A stretch of 64,000 bases of DNA from Synechococcus sp. CBW1108 (GCF_015840335.1 NZ_CP060395.1:1364001-1428000), one strand, 5' to 3'; positions 37,590-46,233 are shown, numbered from the stretch's first letter. Notes: generated by a model from the sequence alone, not told the origin. Numbers and translations: made by a program.

Positions 37590-38123
37590 ATGAAGTACAA
37601 CCTCAACTTCGGCACCTCGGTGCTGCTGACTCTCCCGGTCGGGAAGCTCGATCTAGCCGACTGGATCGTGAACTTCTCTTGTGAGCAGTACGTGGCCTGC
37701 ACGCCGGCCTCCCACTCCCACCAATATTCAGGCCTCTACCGTGATGCCGATGGCGACATCGTGATTCGCAATGACGAATACGTCGGTGGCTTCATGATGA
37801 CCCAGTTCTATCGGCCTAAGGTGATGACGCCCCATCACGTGCGTCTGGAAAGCCGCACGAAAGCTCGCTTTCTGCAGGTGTGGCCGATGATTTTCCCTAT
37901 CTACTGGGATCTCAGGGTAGAAGCCGCAGGACCAGATCGCACACTGTTTCAATGTCGCATCGGCGCACGGCTGCCATTCTTCTATTTCATCGCCAGCAAG
38001 CTGATTCGCACCCTTTTCTGGTCGCAACAACATGCAGATGAGGAAACGCCGCTGTTCGCCTACTTCGCCGCCCGCTGGGCCACCCGTGAGGACAGCGACC
38101 AGCCCAGGAACCTCTGGCGCTGA
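37590..38123 (+). CDS. Hypothetical protein, possibly START/SRPBCC-like
   Basis: A 177-aa protein with a Tyr/Phe/Trp-rich sequence: LPVGKLDLADWIVNFS, SHQYSGLYRDADGD, VWPMIFPIYWDLRV, FQCRIGARLPFFYFIASKLI. No signal or clear membrane segment. The mix of short strands and a late helix could fit a ligand-binding helix-grip fold, but no family is recognised. It follows the hydrolase by 25 bases on the same strand and overlaps the end of the convergent AraC gene by 64 bases. Confidence 0.6.
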   Translation: MKYNLNFGTSVLLTLPVGKLDLADWIVNFSCEQYVACTPASHSHQYSGLYRDADGDIVIRNDEYVGGFMMTQFYRPKVMTPHHVRLESRTKARFLQVWPMIFPIYWDLRVEAAGPDRTLFQCRIGARLPFFYFIASKLIRTLFWSQQHADEETPLFAYFAARWATREDSDQPRNLWR

Positions 38124-39085
38124 AGAAGAGTGTCGCCTGGTACCTCGCCGAAATGGTGGCGATAGAGACGAGCGAAATGGCTGGGGTTGGCGAAGCCATG
38201 GCGCTGGGCGATCACAGCCACGGTCGTGCTGCCTGGTTCGGCACGGGTCAGAGCACGGCGAGCGGCTTCCAGTCGCTGCAGGCGCAGGAAGCGCATCGGT
38301 GCCATTCCGAATATCTCATCGAACGCATATACCAGGGTGCGGCGTGAAGTGGGGATGGCGCTGTAAAGAGTGCGCAGGCTAATCGTGTCGTCTAACCGCT
38401 CCTCTATCAGCCGCCGGCTGAGCTCCGTGATCAGCAGCCGGTCATTGCGGCTGCTGGTCATGCCGTGGTGGCAATCGGGCGTTTCGATCGCGGCGATCAG
38501 CAATGGCAGCAGGTCGTCGCGCATCAAGCGGCAGGTGGCCCAGGATTGCCCGGCATCGCCCGGCGGGCCTGTGGGCGCCTGAAAGGCCTGGCAGAGCAGC
38601 CGCCGCAGATCACCACTGCAGGCCGGATGCAGCTGAAAGGCATTGACAGCAAGCCCATCAGGATCCAGATCCCTTCGGCCGATCAGGGCCGCCGTCTGCC
38701 AGAAGAGCTTCTCCTCCACCAGCACAGCGGCGAACCGGTGGGCAGCGGGGGCCTGGAAGTGAATCTCGCGCTGGAGGTCGAAGCCCACCGCAATCTCAGG
38801 GTTCAGCTCATGGCCATGCACCCGCGGCAACTCAGCCGCAGACCGGAGCGTGATGTTGCAGAACACGCGCCCCACCGGCTTGGGGCCGCTGATGAAGGTG
38901 CGCCGACTGAACTGCAGCCGCAGCAGGCTCACCCCCTCAGTTGCCACCAGCTCCAGGCGACTGGGATTGATGCCCGCCTCGAGTTGCAGCATGCGGCTCT
39001 GAAACCCCAGCAGCCGCGCCGCCTCTTCCAGGAATCCCAGGTCGTCGTGCTCCAGCCGCAGCCGCCGCACCGAAGGAGTGCCCAC
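38060..39085 (-). CDS. AraC-family transcriptional regulator
   Basis: A 341-aa regulator from GTG 39085. Residues about 1-200 form an effector/dimer domain (EHDDLGFLEEAARLLGF start). The C-terminal AraC DNA-binding domain is at about 225-330, with SLRTLYSAIPTSRRTLVYAFDE as the first helix-turn-helix, MAPMRFLRLQRLEAARRAL linking, and VAVIAQRHGFANPSHFARLYRHHFGEVP as the second. It faces the beta-barrel gene across a 90-base gap containing TTGCACTTCTGGG. The first 40 residues recur in the chimeric gene at 46891-48093. Confidence 0.85.
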   Translation of the reverse strand: MGTPSVRRLRLEHDDLGFLEEAARLLGFQSRMLQLEAGINPSRLELVATEGVSLLRLQFSRRTFISGPKPVGRVFCNITLRSAAELPRVHGHELNPEIAVGFDLQREIHFQAPAAHRFAAVLVEEKLFWQTAALIGRRDLDPDGLAVNAFQLHPACSGDLRRLLCQAFQAPTGPPGDAGQSWATCRLMRDDLLPLLIAAIETPDCHHGMTSSRNDRLLITELSRRLIEERLDDTISLRTLYSAIPTSRRTLVYAFDEIFGMAPMRFLRLQRLEAARRALTRAEPGSTTVAVIAQRHGFANPSHFARLYRHHFGEVPGDTLLQRQRFLGWSLSSRVAQRAAK

Positions 39086-39109
39086 GCGGGTGCCAGGTGG
39101 TGGCGAGAT

Positions 39110-39122
39110 TTGCACTTCTGGG
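39110..39122. promoter_or_regulatory. TTGCACTT motif, site 3 (between AraC and beta-barrel genes)
   Basis: TTGCACTTCTGGG lies 24 bases from the AraC start and 53 bases upstream of the barrel start. An identical 13-mer occurs at 48103. Role inferred. Confidence 0.45.
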
Positions 39123-39175
39123 TCGGGCGGGCTGCGGATACTCCAAGACAATCTGCACAATCCCGCCGCTCTGTT

Positions 39176-39521
39176 GTGGACGCCTCGCACCAGGCCACCC
39201 CGTCGCTCCCATTCATCCGCCGCCGACCGAGCCTGCCTGCACTCCTGATGCTGCTGTTCATCGGCGCACCAGCAGTGCTGCGGGCCGAGCCGATGCGTGC
39301 GGCGCCAGACCCAGCAGAGTCGTCGCCTGCTGATGTGCAGCAGCTCCCCATCCCGGCATCGGATCAGCCGAAATCCGCCGCCAATCCTTGGGCCTGGACG
39401 GCTGAGATTTACGGCTTCGCTCCGTTGCGCACCACTGGCGACACCACCGTGCGCGGCTTCACGGTCGAGAGTGACGTGACCCTTGGCGAGGCTCTGCCGT
39501 TGCTCGAGTTTGGCGCAGCCC
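39176..39521 (+). pseudogene. Outer-membrane beta-barrel protein, 5' part, interrupted by IS21-type element
   Basis: From GTG 39176 the frame encodes a signal peptide (LLMLLFIGAPAVLRA) and the start of the mature protein, ending PLLEFGAAL where the insertion begins. The last six bases, CAGCCC, are the target duplication. Joining this part to 42260-42843 gives a continuous 309-residue protein (310 codons with stop). In the interrupted state the first part reads on into the element. Confidence 0.8.
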
Positions 39522-39617
39522 TGTCCGCCGACAATGAAGTTGGCCGGTCGGCGACAAGCTCGTTGGCCGGTGGGGTGAGTGCTGGAGACCCTGGTGCCGA
39601 TGCGCAGGGACCAGGTG

Positions 39618-41216
39618 ATGCCGGCACCACTGACAAGCCACCAACGCAATCTGTTCATGACGAAACGACGAGGCGGCAGCAGCCAGGAGGCTGCTGCCGC
39701 GGCGGCGGGCATCTCAGTGCGCAGTGCTCGCCGGATTGAATGCAATCAGCTGCAGCCGCGGGCGAACCAGCCCCGTGGCCGCACCCGCCCCGATCCGCTG
39801 GTAGGGGTATGGGAGGAGGAGCTGGTGCCGTTGCTGCAGCGCTCACCCGCGCTGACGCCGATCACGCTCCTGGAGCATCTGCAGCAGCAGAAACCTGATG
39901 TGGACTGGATTCCGCTACAGCGCACCCTGCAGCGCCGGGTGCGGGAGTGGAAGGCACTGCACGGCCCGGCGCCGGAGGTGATCTTCCCTTTGAGCTATGA
40001 GCCTGGCGAAATTGCCTTCTGTGACTTCACCCAGCTCAAGGGGGTGGAGGTGACGATCGCCGGCCAGGTGTTCCCCCATCTGCTGTTCCACTACCGCCTG
40101 GCCTGGAGCGGCTGGAGCTATGCGCAGGTGGTCCAGGGCGGCGAGAGTTTTGCAGCCCTCTCCGAGGGTCTGCAGAACGCTCTGGCTGCCTGCGGCGGGG
40201 TGCCAGGTGAACTGCGCACCGACCGGTTATCAGCAGCGTGCCGTAACCGCAACGGCAGTTTCAGCTCCGACATCACCCGCCGTTATCACGCCCTCTGCAG
40301 CCACTACAGCCTGGCCTACAGCCGCAACAACCTGGGGGTGGCGCATGAGAACGGCCGTGTGGAGAGTCCCCATGGCCATCTCAAGCGGCGGATCGAGCAG
40401 GCGTTGCTGCTGCGCGGCAGCAGTGATTTCGAGACGCTGGCTCAATACCAGGCTTTTCTGGCCGCGGTGATTGACCAGTACAACAGGCCGCGCCTGATCC
40501 GGCTGGAGCAGGAGCAGGCGGCGCTGCGGCCACTACCGCGGTTTCGTTTTGCCGACTACGACATTGAACAGCTCACGGTGCGGCGCACCAGCACGATCGA
40601 GGTACGCAGAGTCGTGTATTCGGTGCCGCCGCGGCTGATCGACCAGCGGCTGACGGTGCGGATCTTCCACGACCGGCTGCAGCTGCTTCTGGGCCGGCAG
40701 ATCGCCTGCGAACTGGAGCGGCGCCACGGCGGTGTCGAGCGTCATGGGCGGGCGTGGAGCATCGATCTGGAGCACCTGATCGATGCGCTCAGGCGAAAAC
40801 CCCGGGCATTGCTGCACTGCAGTTACCAGCGGGAGCTGTTCCCCGATGAGCGCTGGTGGCAGCTGTGGCAGCAGCTGCGCAATGGCGGTGACCGTGACGC
40901 CGCCGCCCGATTGATGGTCGAGGCGCTGTATGTGGGCTGCCGCCTGGCGGGCTACGAGCCAGTGCTGGGTTGGCTCGAGAAGGCCCATCAACGGCAAGGG
41001 CTGTCGCTGGCGGCGCTGCAGCAACGCTTCCGGCTGCCGCCCCATCGCCCCCACCCACCGCAACGCATTCCCCAACACAGCCTGCAGAGCTATGACGACC
41101 TCCTTGCCCTCCATCCCGCGGCCCCAGGCGGCGGAAGCCGCCCTGCCGATCCTGCTGCGACAGCTGCGGTTGGCATGGATCCGCTGCCACTGGCAGAGCA
41201 TCGCCTCGCAGGCTGA
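39618..41216 (+). CDS. istA: IS21-family transposase IstA
   Basis: A 532-aa DDE transposase from ATG 39618. The start has an HTH-like segment (SSQEAAAAAAGISVRSARR). The rve-type integrase core follows: PGEIAFCDFTQ with the first Asp, the ELRTDRLSAACRNRNG region with the second Asp, and ENGRVESPHGHLKRRIEQ with the Glu. The first Asp motif usually reads G-x-x-x-Q-x-D-F. A C-terminal domain of about 200 residues follows. Overlaps istB by 125 bases in another frame. Confidence 0.9.
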   Translation: MPAPLTSHQRNLFMTKRRGGSSQEAAAAAAGISVRSARRIECNQLQPRANQPRGRTRPDPLVGVWEEELVPLLQRSPALTPITLLEHLQQQKPDVDWIPLQRTLQRRVREWKALHGPAPEVIFPLSYEPGEIAFCDFTQLKGVEVTIAGQVFPHLLFHYRLAWSGWSYAQVVQGGESFAALSEGLQNALAACGGVPGELRTDRLSAACRNRNGSFSSDITRRYHALCSHYSLAYSRNNLGVAHENGRVESPHGHLKRRIEQALLLRGSSDFETLAQYQAFLAAVIDQYNRPRLIRLEQEQAALRPLPRFRFADYDIEQLTVRRTSTIEVRRVVYSVPPRLIDQRLTVRIFHDRLQLLLGRQIACELERRHGGVERHGRAWSIDLEHLIDALRRKPRALLHCSYQRELFPDERWWQLWQQLRNGGDRDAAARLMVEALYVGCRLAGYEPVLGWLEKAHQRQGLSLAALQQRFRLPPHRPHPPQRIPQHSLQSYDDLLALHPAAPGGGSRPADPAATAAVGMDPLPLAEHRLAG

Positions 41217-41883
41217 GGGCGAGGGCTGGAGCCCCAGCCAGTTTCTCTATGCCCTCTGTGAGCAGGAGGTGGAGCAGCGCCAGCAGGCCCGCCAGCAACG
41301 GTTGCTGCGATCAGCCCAGCTGCCCTGGAGCAAGGTGCTGGCGGATTACGACCATGGCGGCCGAATCGAGGCGCACCGATGGCAGGAGCTGGAGGCTCTG
41401 AGCCGCCAGAGCGAGTGGCTGCAGCGGAGTGAAAACGTGCTCTTGTTCGGCCCCAGCGGTGTGGGCAAAACCCATCTGGCCATCGGCATCGCCCTGGCGC
41501 AGATCGGCCTGGATCAGGCCTGCCGCTTCTATCCCGCCACGAGCCTGGTGCAGGAGCTGCAGAAGGCCCGCGCCGAATACAACCTGCCGGCAGCGCTGGA
41601 GCGGCTGGATCGCTACCCGCTGCTGCTGATCGATGACATTGGCTATGTGCGGCGGGATGAACAGGAGAGCAGCGTGCTGTTTGAGCTGATCTGCCACCGC
41701 TACGAGCGCCGATCGCTGCTGATCACCGCCAATCAGCCGTTCACCGCCTGGGATGAGATCTTCCCCAGCAGCTCAATGACCGTGGCGGCGGTGGACCGGC
41801 TGGTGCACCACTGCCACATCGTCGAGATCAGCGGCGACAGCCACCGCCGCGCCCAAGCAAGCCGGCGCAGCGGCAGCAAATAG
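41092..41883 (+). CDS. istB: IS21-family ATPase helper IstB
   Basis: A 263-aa AAA+ ATPase with Walker A GPSGVGKTHLAIGIA near residue 117 and Walker B PLLLIDDIGYV near 180, plus the family sensor LLITANQPFTAWDEIFP. It selects target DNA and activates IstA. Start at ATG 41092 inside the istA reading frame. Confidence 0.93.
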   Translation: MTTSLPSIPRPQAAEAALPILLRQLRLAWIRCHWQSIASQAEGEGWSPSQFLYALCEQEVEQRQQARQQRLLRSAQLPWSKVLADYDHGGRIEAHRWQELEALSRQSEWLQRSENVLLFGPSGVGKTHLAIGIALAQIGLDQACRFYPATSLVQELQKARAEYNLPAALERLDRYPLLLIDDIGYVRRDEQESSVLFELICHRYERRSLLITANQPFTAWDEIFPSSSMTVAAVDRLVHHCHIVEISGDSHRRAQASRRSGSK

Positions 41884-42152
41884 CCACAGCAGCCGTAGAG
41901 AAGCGGAGAACAGCCCGGGAGATTGTCGTCCGGCGACAACCTGGTGCCGATGGTGCCAGACCCCGGCGGGGAGCTCCGCGCTGCCGGCGGACTGTGCGGT
42001 CCGCCGGCTCGTGCGCTCCAGGGCAAGGTTCAGCGGAGGTCTCGGCGCCTAACCGGCCAACGTGGTTGTCGCCTGGTGCCGATCAGAGGAAGTCAGTGCT
42101 GGCAATGGCTCTGAGCGATGGATGGCTCAGTATTCGTGTCGCCTCCAGCGCC

Positions 42153-42192
42153 ATTTCCCCCCGGTTGTCGCCGGCGACAACCGGGGGGAAAT
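42153..42192. repeat. Perfect 40-bp palindrome with no spacer
   Basis: Bases 42153-42172 are the exact reverse complement of 42173-42192, centred on GTCGCC/GGCGAC. It lies between istB and the right end of the IS21-type element. Related but imperfect versions of TTGTCG...CGACAA occur at 41924-41940 and within the left end. There is no T-run, so it is not a standard terminator. Confidence 0.92.
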
Positions 42193-42253
42193 CAGTTCCC
42201 CTCACCGGCCAACTTGATTGACGCCAAGCGGCCAAGGGGGTTGACGCGGGACA

Positions 42254-42843
42254 CAGCCCTGCGCGGCAGCGTTGAACACGAGCGCTTGGGCCTGCTCACG
42301 GATCTGAGTTACGTGCGCCTCGGTGCAGAGAAGGTGCGGACAGGTCGCTACGGCGTGTTCAGCGGCAGCGGTGAACTGACGACGATCCAGGGGCTCTACG
42401 ACCTCGCTCTGCGCTATCGATTCGGTGATCGCGAGACTGCCGTGGGCCGTTCAGGTCAATTCAGCGTCATCCCCTATGCAGGACTACGCCTGGTGCAGGC
42501 GGAGCTGGGAGTCTCGGCGGAGCTCCTCAATGGTCGCCAACAGCCGGAAGGAACCCTTGATCGCACCTGGGTGCAGCCGCTGCTGGGCACCCAGGCCGGG
42601 GTGTTTCTGTCTCCAAGGCTGCAGCTGTTCGCCCGGGCGGATATCGGTGGCTTCGGTCTTAGTGGCAGCGACGATCTCAGCGGCAATGCCCAACTGGGAC
42701 TGGCCTATGCAGTGGGTAACAGCACCCAGCTGCGGCTCTCCTGGCGCTACTTCGGCATCAACTACAACAACGGAGGCTCACCGGACAACGGCTTCAGCAG
42801 CTATCAGAACGGCTTGGAGGCTGGCGTGAAGGTGTTGTTCTGA
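42254..42843 (+). pseudogene. Outer-membrane beta-barrel protein, 3' part
   Basis: This is the continuation of the interrupted barrel gene after the target duplication: ALRGSVEHERLGLLTDLSYVRLG, then alternating hydrophobic strands (YDLALRYRFGD, FSVIPYAGLRLVQAEL, LFARADIGGFGLSG, NSTQLRLSWRYFGINY) and a terminal aromatic residue (GLEAGVKVLF) as for BamA-inserted barrels. It resembles small OmpW/porin-like proteins. No start codon of its own is obvious. Confidence 0.78.
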
Positions 42844-43011
42844 CAAGCATGCATGGGTCCGCGCGGTGCGGATTTGCATGGTTGTGCCAGCTGGCTGCTC
42901 AGACGCTGCCCGCTTCAGCCCCCGCCTCGATGCTGCAGCGTCCTCAGAATCTTCCTTTCGGCGCATCCAGTCGCGATCAGGCCTGGGCACGAACCGTTTT
43001 CAATCCTCGAG

Positions 43012-43647
43012 ATGCCGATGACCTTCCACAAGTGCCGCCGTCGTGCTCTGAAGGCCGCCCTGCTCGGTGCCGGGGTGCTGACCGCTCTGTTGGCGGGGAC
43101 CCCGGTTCTGGCCCTAGAGGAGGTGCTGATCGAGATTCCTCTGCTGGAAACCACCGTCAGGGTGAGCCTCAATGAGTTGGGTGGTGCTGAGAAACTGCAA
43201 CAGGGAAGCAGTGATCTGGCGGAGCTGGATCGTGCCACCGATGGCGCCGTCGGGCGTCAGGTGCGGAGCCTCCTCCTGCAGCCCGTTCCACTGAGCCTCC
43301 GGCAGGTGGCCGATGGTTCCGTGGGCTCCCCCCTGCTGGAACAAGCGATGTTGGTGATCTCCTCGCTCGGCACGGTGGAGGGACGCTCCACGGACCTGAG
43401 CGGACGCACGTTGCGGGACGCGCTGCTTCGGGCGTCAGCCCAGGGGGAACCCACTCTGTTGAGCCTGATGCAAGCGATCCCAGGTCAGCGTGTGACCCTC
43501 AATCTCGGCCGCGCCCGCGCCATCGTCAGCCGGATGGCGCACCAACGGCAGCAGGCGGAGGCTCTCCTCGCCAGCACAACGGCAACAACAGCCGCCCCTG
43601 CAACTCCCCAGGCGCCGGTGGCTGCGGCCAGTTCGCGCGATGATTGA
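43012..43647 (+). CDS. DUF1400-only secreted protein (hydrolase domain absent)
   Basis: A 211-aa protein from ATG 43012 with a signal peptide (ALLGAGVLTALLAGTPVLA) and a complete DUF1400 domain: EEVLIEIPLLETTVRVSLNEL, SDLAELDRATDG, PVPLSLRQVADGSVGSPLLEQ, and PTLLSLMQAIPGQRVTLNLGRA. It then stops after a short Ala/Thr/Pro tail. Its paralogue at 48275 continues at this point into an alpha/beta hydrolase. The domain's function is unknown. It is 17 bases upstream of the DUF302 gene and so probably in one operon. Confidence 0.8.
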   Translation: MPMTFHKCRRRALKAALLGAGVLTALLAGTPVLALEEVLIEIPLLETTVRVSLNELGGAEKLQQGSSDLAELDRATDGAVGRQVRSLLLQPVPLSLRQVADGSVGSPLLEQAMLVISSLGTVEGRSTDLSGRTLRDALLRASAQGEPTLLSLMQAIPGQRVTLNLGRARAIVSRMAHQRQQAEALLASTTATTAAPATPQAPVAAASSRDD

Positions 43648-43664
43648 TTCACCCGGAGGTGAGC

Positions 43665-44564
43665 ATGACACCCAGACTCGGCCTGCGCCGATTGTTCCTG
43701 ATCTGCGTCCTATTTCTGGCTACAGCATGTTCCCGCGATAACGAGAGCATCTCGGAAAGCCGTTACGTCGAGCCAGACAGGCTGTACCAGGCTCTTGCAA
43801 ATAACGTCCGGACGAATCCGGAGTTCGAGGTAATCGTGGACATCGATCACTCCCGGCGTGCCGCGGAGGCTGGCTCATCGATGCCGCCGGCCCATGTGCT
43901 GATCTGGTCTGATCCGGAACTGGAGGCTGCGATCCTGCGAAACAACCCGCGCGCGGGCGTCGACTTGCCGCTGCGAGCGCTCGCGTTCGAGGACCAGAGC
44001 ACGGGCAGGGCTGCCGTGATTACCAACACCTACGACTATGTGGCACGTCGCTATTCGTTGCCCGAGGATGCGGGCGTCCGAACGCGCTATGAGGCCGCAA
44101 TTGCCAAGGCCGTGAGGGGAATTCCAGATAGCTCGGTAGCGAGGTTTCCCTCTGACGCAATGCCGGACGCAGGGCTGGTCACTCTCCAGAGTACGCATGA
44201 CTTTGAGGCAACCGAGCGGCGAATCCAAGGCACGATTGACGCTCAATCGGACGCGGTGACCTTCGCCAGAGTCGATTTTGCCGCCCGCGCGAAGGAGCAT
44301 GGCGTCGTCTTGAATCCAACAGCCCTGATTCTGTTCGGCGCGCCGGGACCCGGTGGGAAGGCGATGGAGTCGGCACCGACAATGGGTCTCGATGCCTTTT
44401 GTCAGAAGATTCTGATCTGGCAGGACAATAGTGGCACCGTTCACGTGACCTTCAATGACCTACTGGCTCTTGCCGACAGACAGAAGATTTCAGTTGGATT
44501 ACCGCTTCGGCTCATTAATCGTCGGCTGAAGAAGACCTTGTCAGAAGCCCTAGGGAACCCCTGA
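43665..44564 (+). CDS. Lipoprotein with two DUF302-like domains, 3' end replaced by IS sequence
   Basis: A 299-aa protein with a lipoprotein signal (LFLICVLFLATAC). Two DUF302-like units follow: about 75-125 (HVLIWSDPELEAAIL, VDLPLRALAFEDQSTGRAAVI, YDYVARRYSL) and about 215-275 (TALILFGAPGPGGKAM, FCQKILIWQDNSGTVHVTFND, ALADRQKI). The stop lies in the left end of the IS5-type element, so the last residues (GNP) come from the IS. Without it the frame would read ALEQ and stop. Function of DUF302 is unknown. Confidence 0.8.
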   Translation: MTPRLGLRRLFLICVLFLATACSRDNESISESRYVEPDRLYQALANNVRTNPEFEVIVDIDHSRRAAEAGSSMPPAHVLIWSDPELEAAILRNNPRAGVDLPLRALAFEDQSTGRAAVITNTYDYVARRYSLPEDAGVRTRYEAAIAKAVRGIPDSSVARFPSDAMPDAGLVTLQSTHDFEATERRIQGTIDAQSDAVTFARVDFAARAKEHGVVLNPTALILFGAPGPGGKAMESAPTMGLDAFCQKILIWQDNSGTVHVTFNDLLALADRQKISVGLPLRLINRRLKKTLSEALGNP

Positions 44565-45762
44565 AAAACCTAGTAAACTGGCCTCAAGTCCAAGCTTGAG
44601 ACTGTCCGGTGAGCGGATCACTTCAGCTGGGGTTCAGCGATTACGAGCAGGTCTACGCCAAGAAGAAGACGCGGCGGCAGATCTTCCTCGACGAGATGGA
44701 AGCGACGATCCCCTGGAATAACTTCCATGCACTGATCCGTCCGGTTTACCATCAGCCATCTGCCAAGGGAGGCAGGCCGCCGTTTCCGTTGGAGGTGATG
44801 CTGCGCATTCACTTGCTGCAGCAGTGGTTCACGCTGTCGGATCCGTTGATGGAGGAGATGCTGATCGACACCCCCTGTTTCAGGCGCTTTGTGGGGATCG
44901 ACATGGTCTCTGAGCGGATTCCAGATGAGACCACGATTCTGAATTTTCGTCATCTGCTCGAGGAGCACGGAATCGGCGAGCAGATTTTCGAGGCGGTCAA
45001 GCAGGCGCTCAAGGATCAAGGCGCCCTGCTGCAGGAGGGGACGATCCTCGATGCCACGATCATCCACGCCCCCAGTTCCACCAAGAACAAGAAGTGTGAA
45101 CGGGACCCGGAGATGCACTCGGTGGCCAAGGGGAACCAGTGGTTTTTCGGCATGCGTTGCCATATCGGAGTGGATGCGGCCTCAGGCTTGGTCCACTCCG
45201 TGGTCAGCACCGCCGCCAATGTGCATGAACTGAACACCGCCACCGAGCGGCTGCACGGCGAGGAGAAGATGGTCTACGGAGATTCAGGCCATCTCGGCAT
45301 TGAGAAGCGCGAGGAATTCGCAGACAGTCCGTGCCAGTTCCGGATCGCCATGAGGCCAGGCCAGCGCCGTGCGCTACCCGATACGGCGGAGGGAAGGCTG
45401 GAGGATTTGTTTGAGACGGCCAAAGCTCACCTGCGAGCCAAGGTGGAACATCCCTTTCGGGTGATCAAACGACAATTCGGCTTCCAGAAGACGCGCTACC
45501 GAGGCATCAAGAAGAACGATCACAAGCTCAAGATGCTGTTCGCCCTGGCCAACCTCTACAAGATCAGGCAACGAAGACCAGCAACAGCATGAGTGCAGAG
45601 GCTCAGTGTGCCTAAAAGCCAGAAATCCTGAACAGAAGACGATGATTCAGGCCGCATGAAGCGATCTAAAGCGCCAGCGATGCAGAATCATCACGTGTAG
45701 AGGTCTCATAGACGAGACTGAGACCACCCTGAACTGAGGAGCGGGGCTTGATCAGAGTTTCC
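44554..45762 (+). mobile_element. IS5-type insertion sequence
   Basis: The element is 1209 bp with imperfect inverted ends GGAACCCCTGA and GGAAACTCTGA. CTAG lies on both sides (44550-44553 and 45763-45766), a 4-bp target duplication as in the IS5 group. It contains one transposase gene and landed at the very end of the DUF302 gene. Confidence 0.88.
44609..45592 (+). CDS. IS5-family transposase
   Basis: A 327-aa DDE transposase from GTG 44609. SDYEQVYAKKKTRRQIFLDEM at the N-terminus, GRPPFPLEVMLRIHLLQQWF, IPDETTILNFRHLLEEH, ILDATIIHAPSSTKN with the first Asp, VYGDSGHLGI with the second, and the VEHPFRVIKRQFGFQKTRYRG block with the Glu region are characteristic of the IS5/IS1031-type group. 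It looks complete. Confidence 0.93.
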   Translation: MSGSLQLGFSDYEQVYAKKKTRRQIFLDEMEATIPWNNFHALIRPVYHQPSAKGGRPPFPLEVMLRIHLLQQWFTLSDPLMEEMLIDTPCFRRFVGIDMVSERIPDETTILNFRHLLEEHGIGEQIFEAVKQALKDQGALLQEGTILDATIIHAPSSTKNKKCERDPEMHSVAKGNQWFFGMRCHIGVDAASGLVHSVVSTAANVHELNTATERLHGEEKMVYGDSGHLGIEKREEFADSPCQFRIAMRPGQRRALPDTAEGRLEDLFETAKAHLRAKVEHPFRVIKRQFGFQKTRYRGIKKNDHKLKMLFALANLYKIRQRRPATA

Positions 45763-45874
45763 CTAGAGCAATGACCGCTCGAGCCCATCTAGTCGCCGGC
45801 GTCGTTCACTCATCGAGCGCAAGGCGCTGGACCGGACGCGCTGCTGCGGGCCAGGGCCTCCGCCAGGGTGGTGT

Positions 45875-46099
45875 CTACTGCTGCTGGATTCTGTAGCGGG
45901 TGCTTGGGTCGGCGGGGTTCTGGATTTGAACGTCACAGCTGATGGTCCCGTCGTCTGCGGTCTTGCAGTTGGTTGGCTTCAGCTCGGTATTAGGTCCGAT
46001 GAACTGCTGATTGCCCTTCCTGCGGAAGTAGACCTGCCCGTCCTGAGCGAAGGCAGGAGCAGCGAACAGTACGATCGTAAGCAGCTGAATCAGGCGCAT
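45875..46099 (-). CDS. Small secreted hypothetical protein
   Basis: A 74-aa protein with a clean signal peptide (MRLIQLLTIVLFAAPAFAQ). The mature part has one Cys pair (NCKTADDGTISCDVQI), suggesting a disulfide. No family is recognised. The 280 bases between it and the preceding transposase gene hold only the IS5 right end. Confidence 0.6.
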   Translation of the reverse strand: MRLIQLLTIVLFAAPAFAQDGQVYFRRKGNQQFIGPNTELKPTNCKTADDGTISCDVQIQNPADPSTRYRIQQQ

Positions 46100-46140
46100 C
46101 GACCTTTTGAGAGTGCAGCGACCCTAGGCGAAATCACCTC

Positions 46141-46193
46141 TGTCAGGCGACAGCGAAAACTGGTCCGGGACCAAAAGCGGATGTCGCTTGACA
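46141..46193. mobile_element. 53-bp mini-element with 12-bp inverted ends, copy 1
   Basis: TGTCAGGCGACA at the left and TGTCGCTTGACA at the right (one mismatch as inverted repeats) flank the core GAAAACTGG...GGACCAAAAGCGGA. A close copy is at 52087-52140. TGT...ACA ends suggest an IS21-type origin, but no transposase belongs to it. Confidence 0.6.
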
Positions 46194-46233
46194 ACCTCAA
46201 CCCCCTATAGAGATAGGTGCGGGCGTCACCCCA

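Larger units (their letters stand above)
39522..42253 (+). mobile_element. IS21-type insertion sequence inside an outer-membrane protein gene
   Basis: The element is 2732 bp. Its ends read TGTCCGCCGACAATG and, inverted, TGTCCCGCGTCAACC, so it has the TGT...ACA ends of the family. It is bordered by CAGCCC on both sides (39516-39521 and 42254-42259), a 6-bp target duplication. It holds istA and istB. The motif GTTGGCCGG recurs near both ends, as expected for IS21 multiple terminal repeats. A 370-base non-coding region follows istB and includes a 40-bp palindrome. Confidence 0.9.

Noticed and set aside
42153-42192. Rho-independent terminator after istB
   Set aside because: The palindrome has no loop and no T-run on either side and lies 270 bases past istB.
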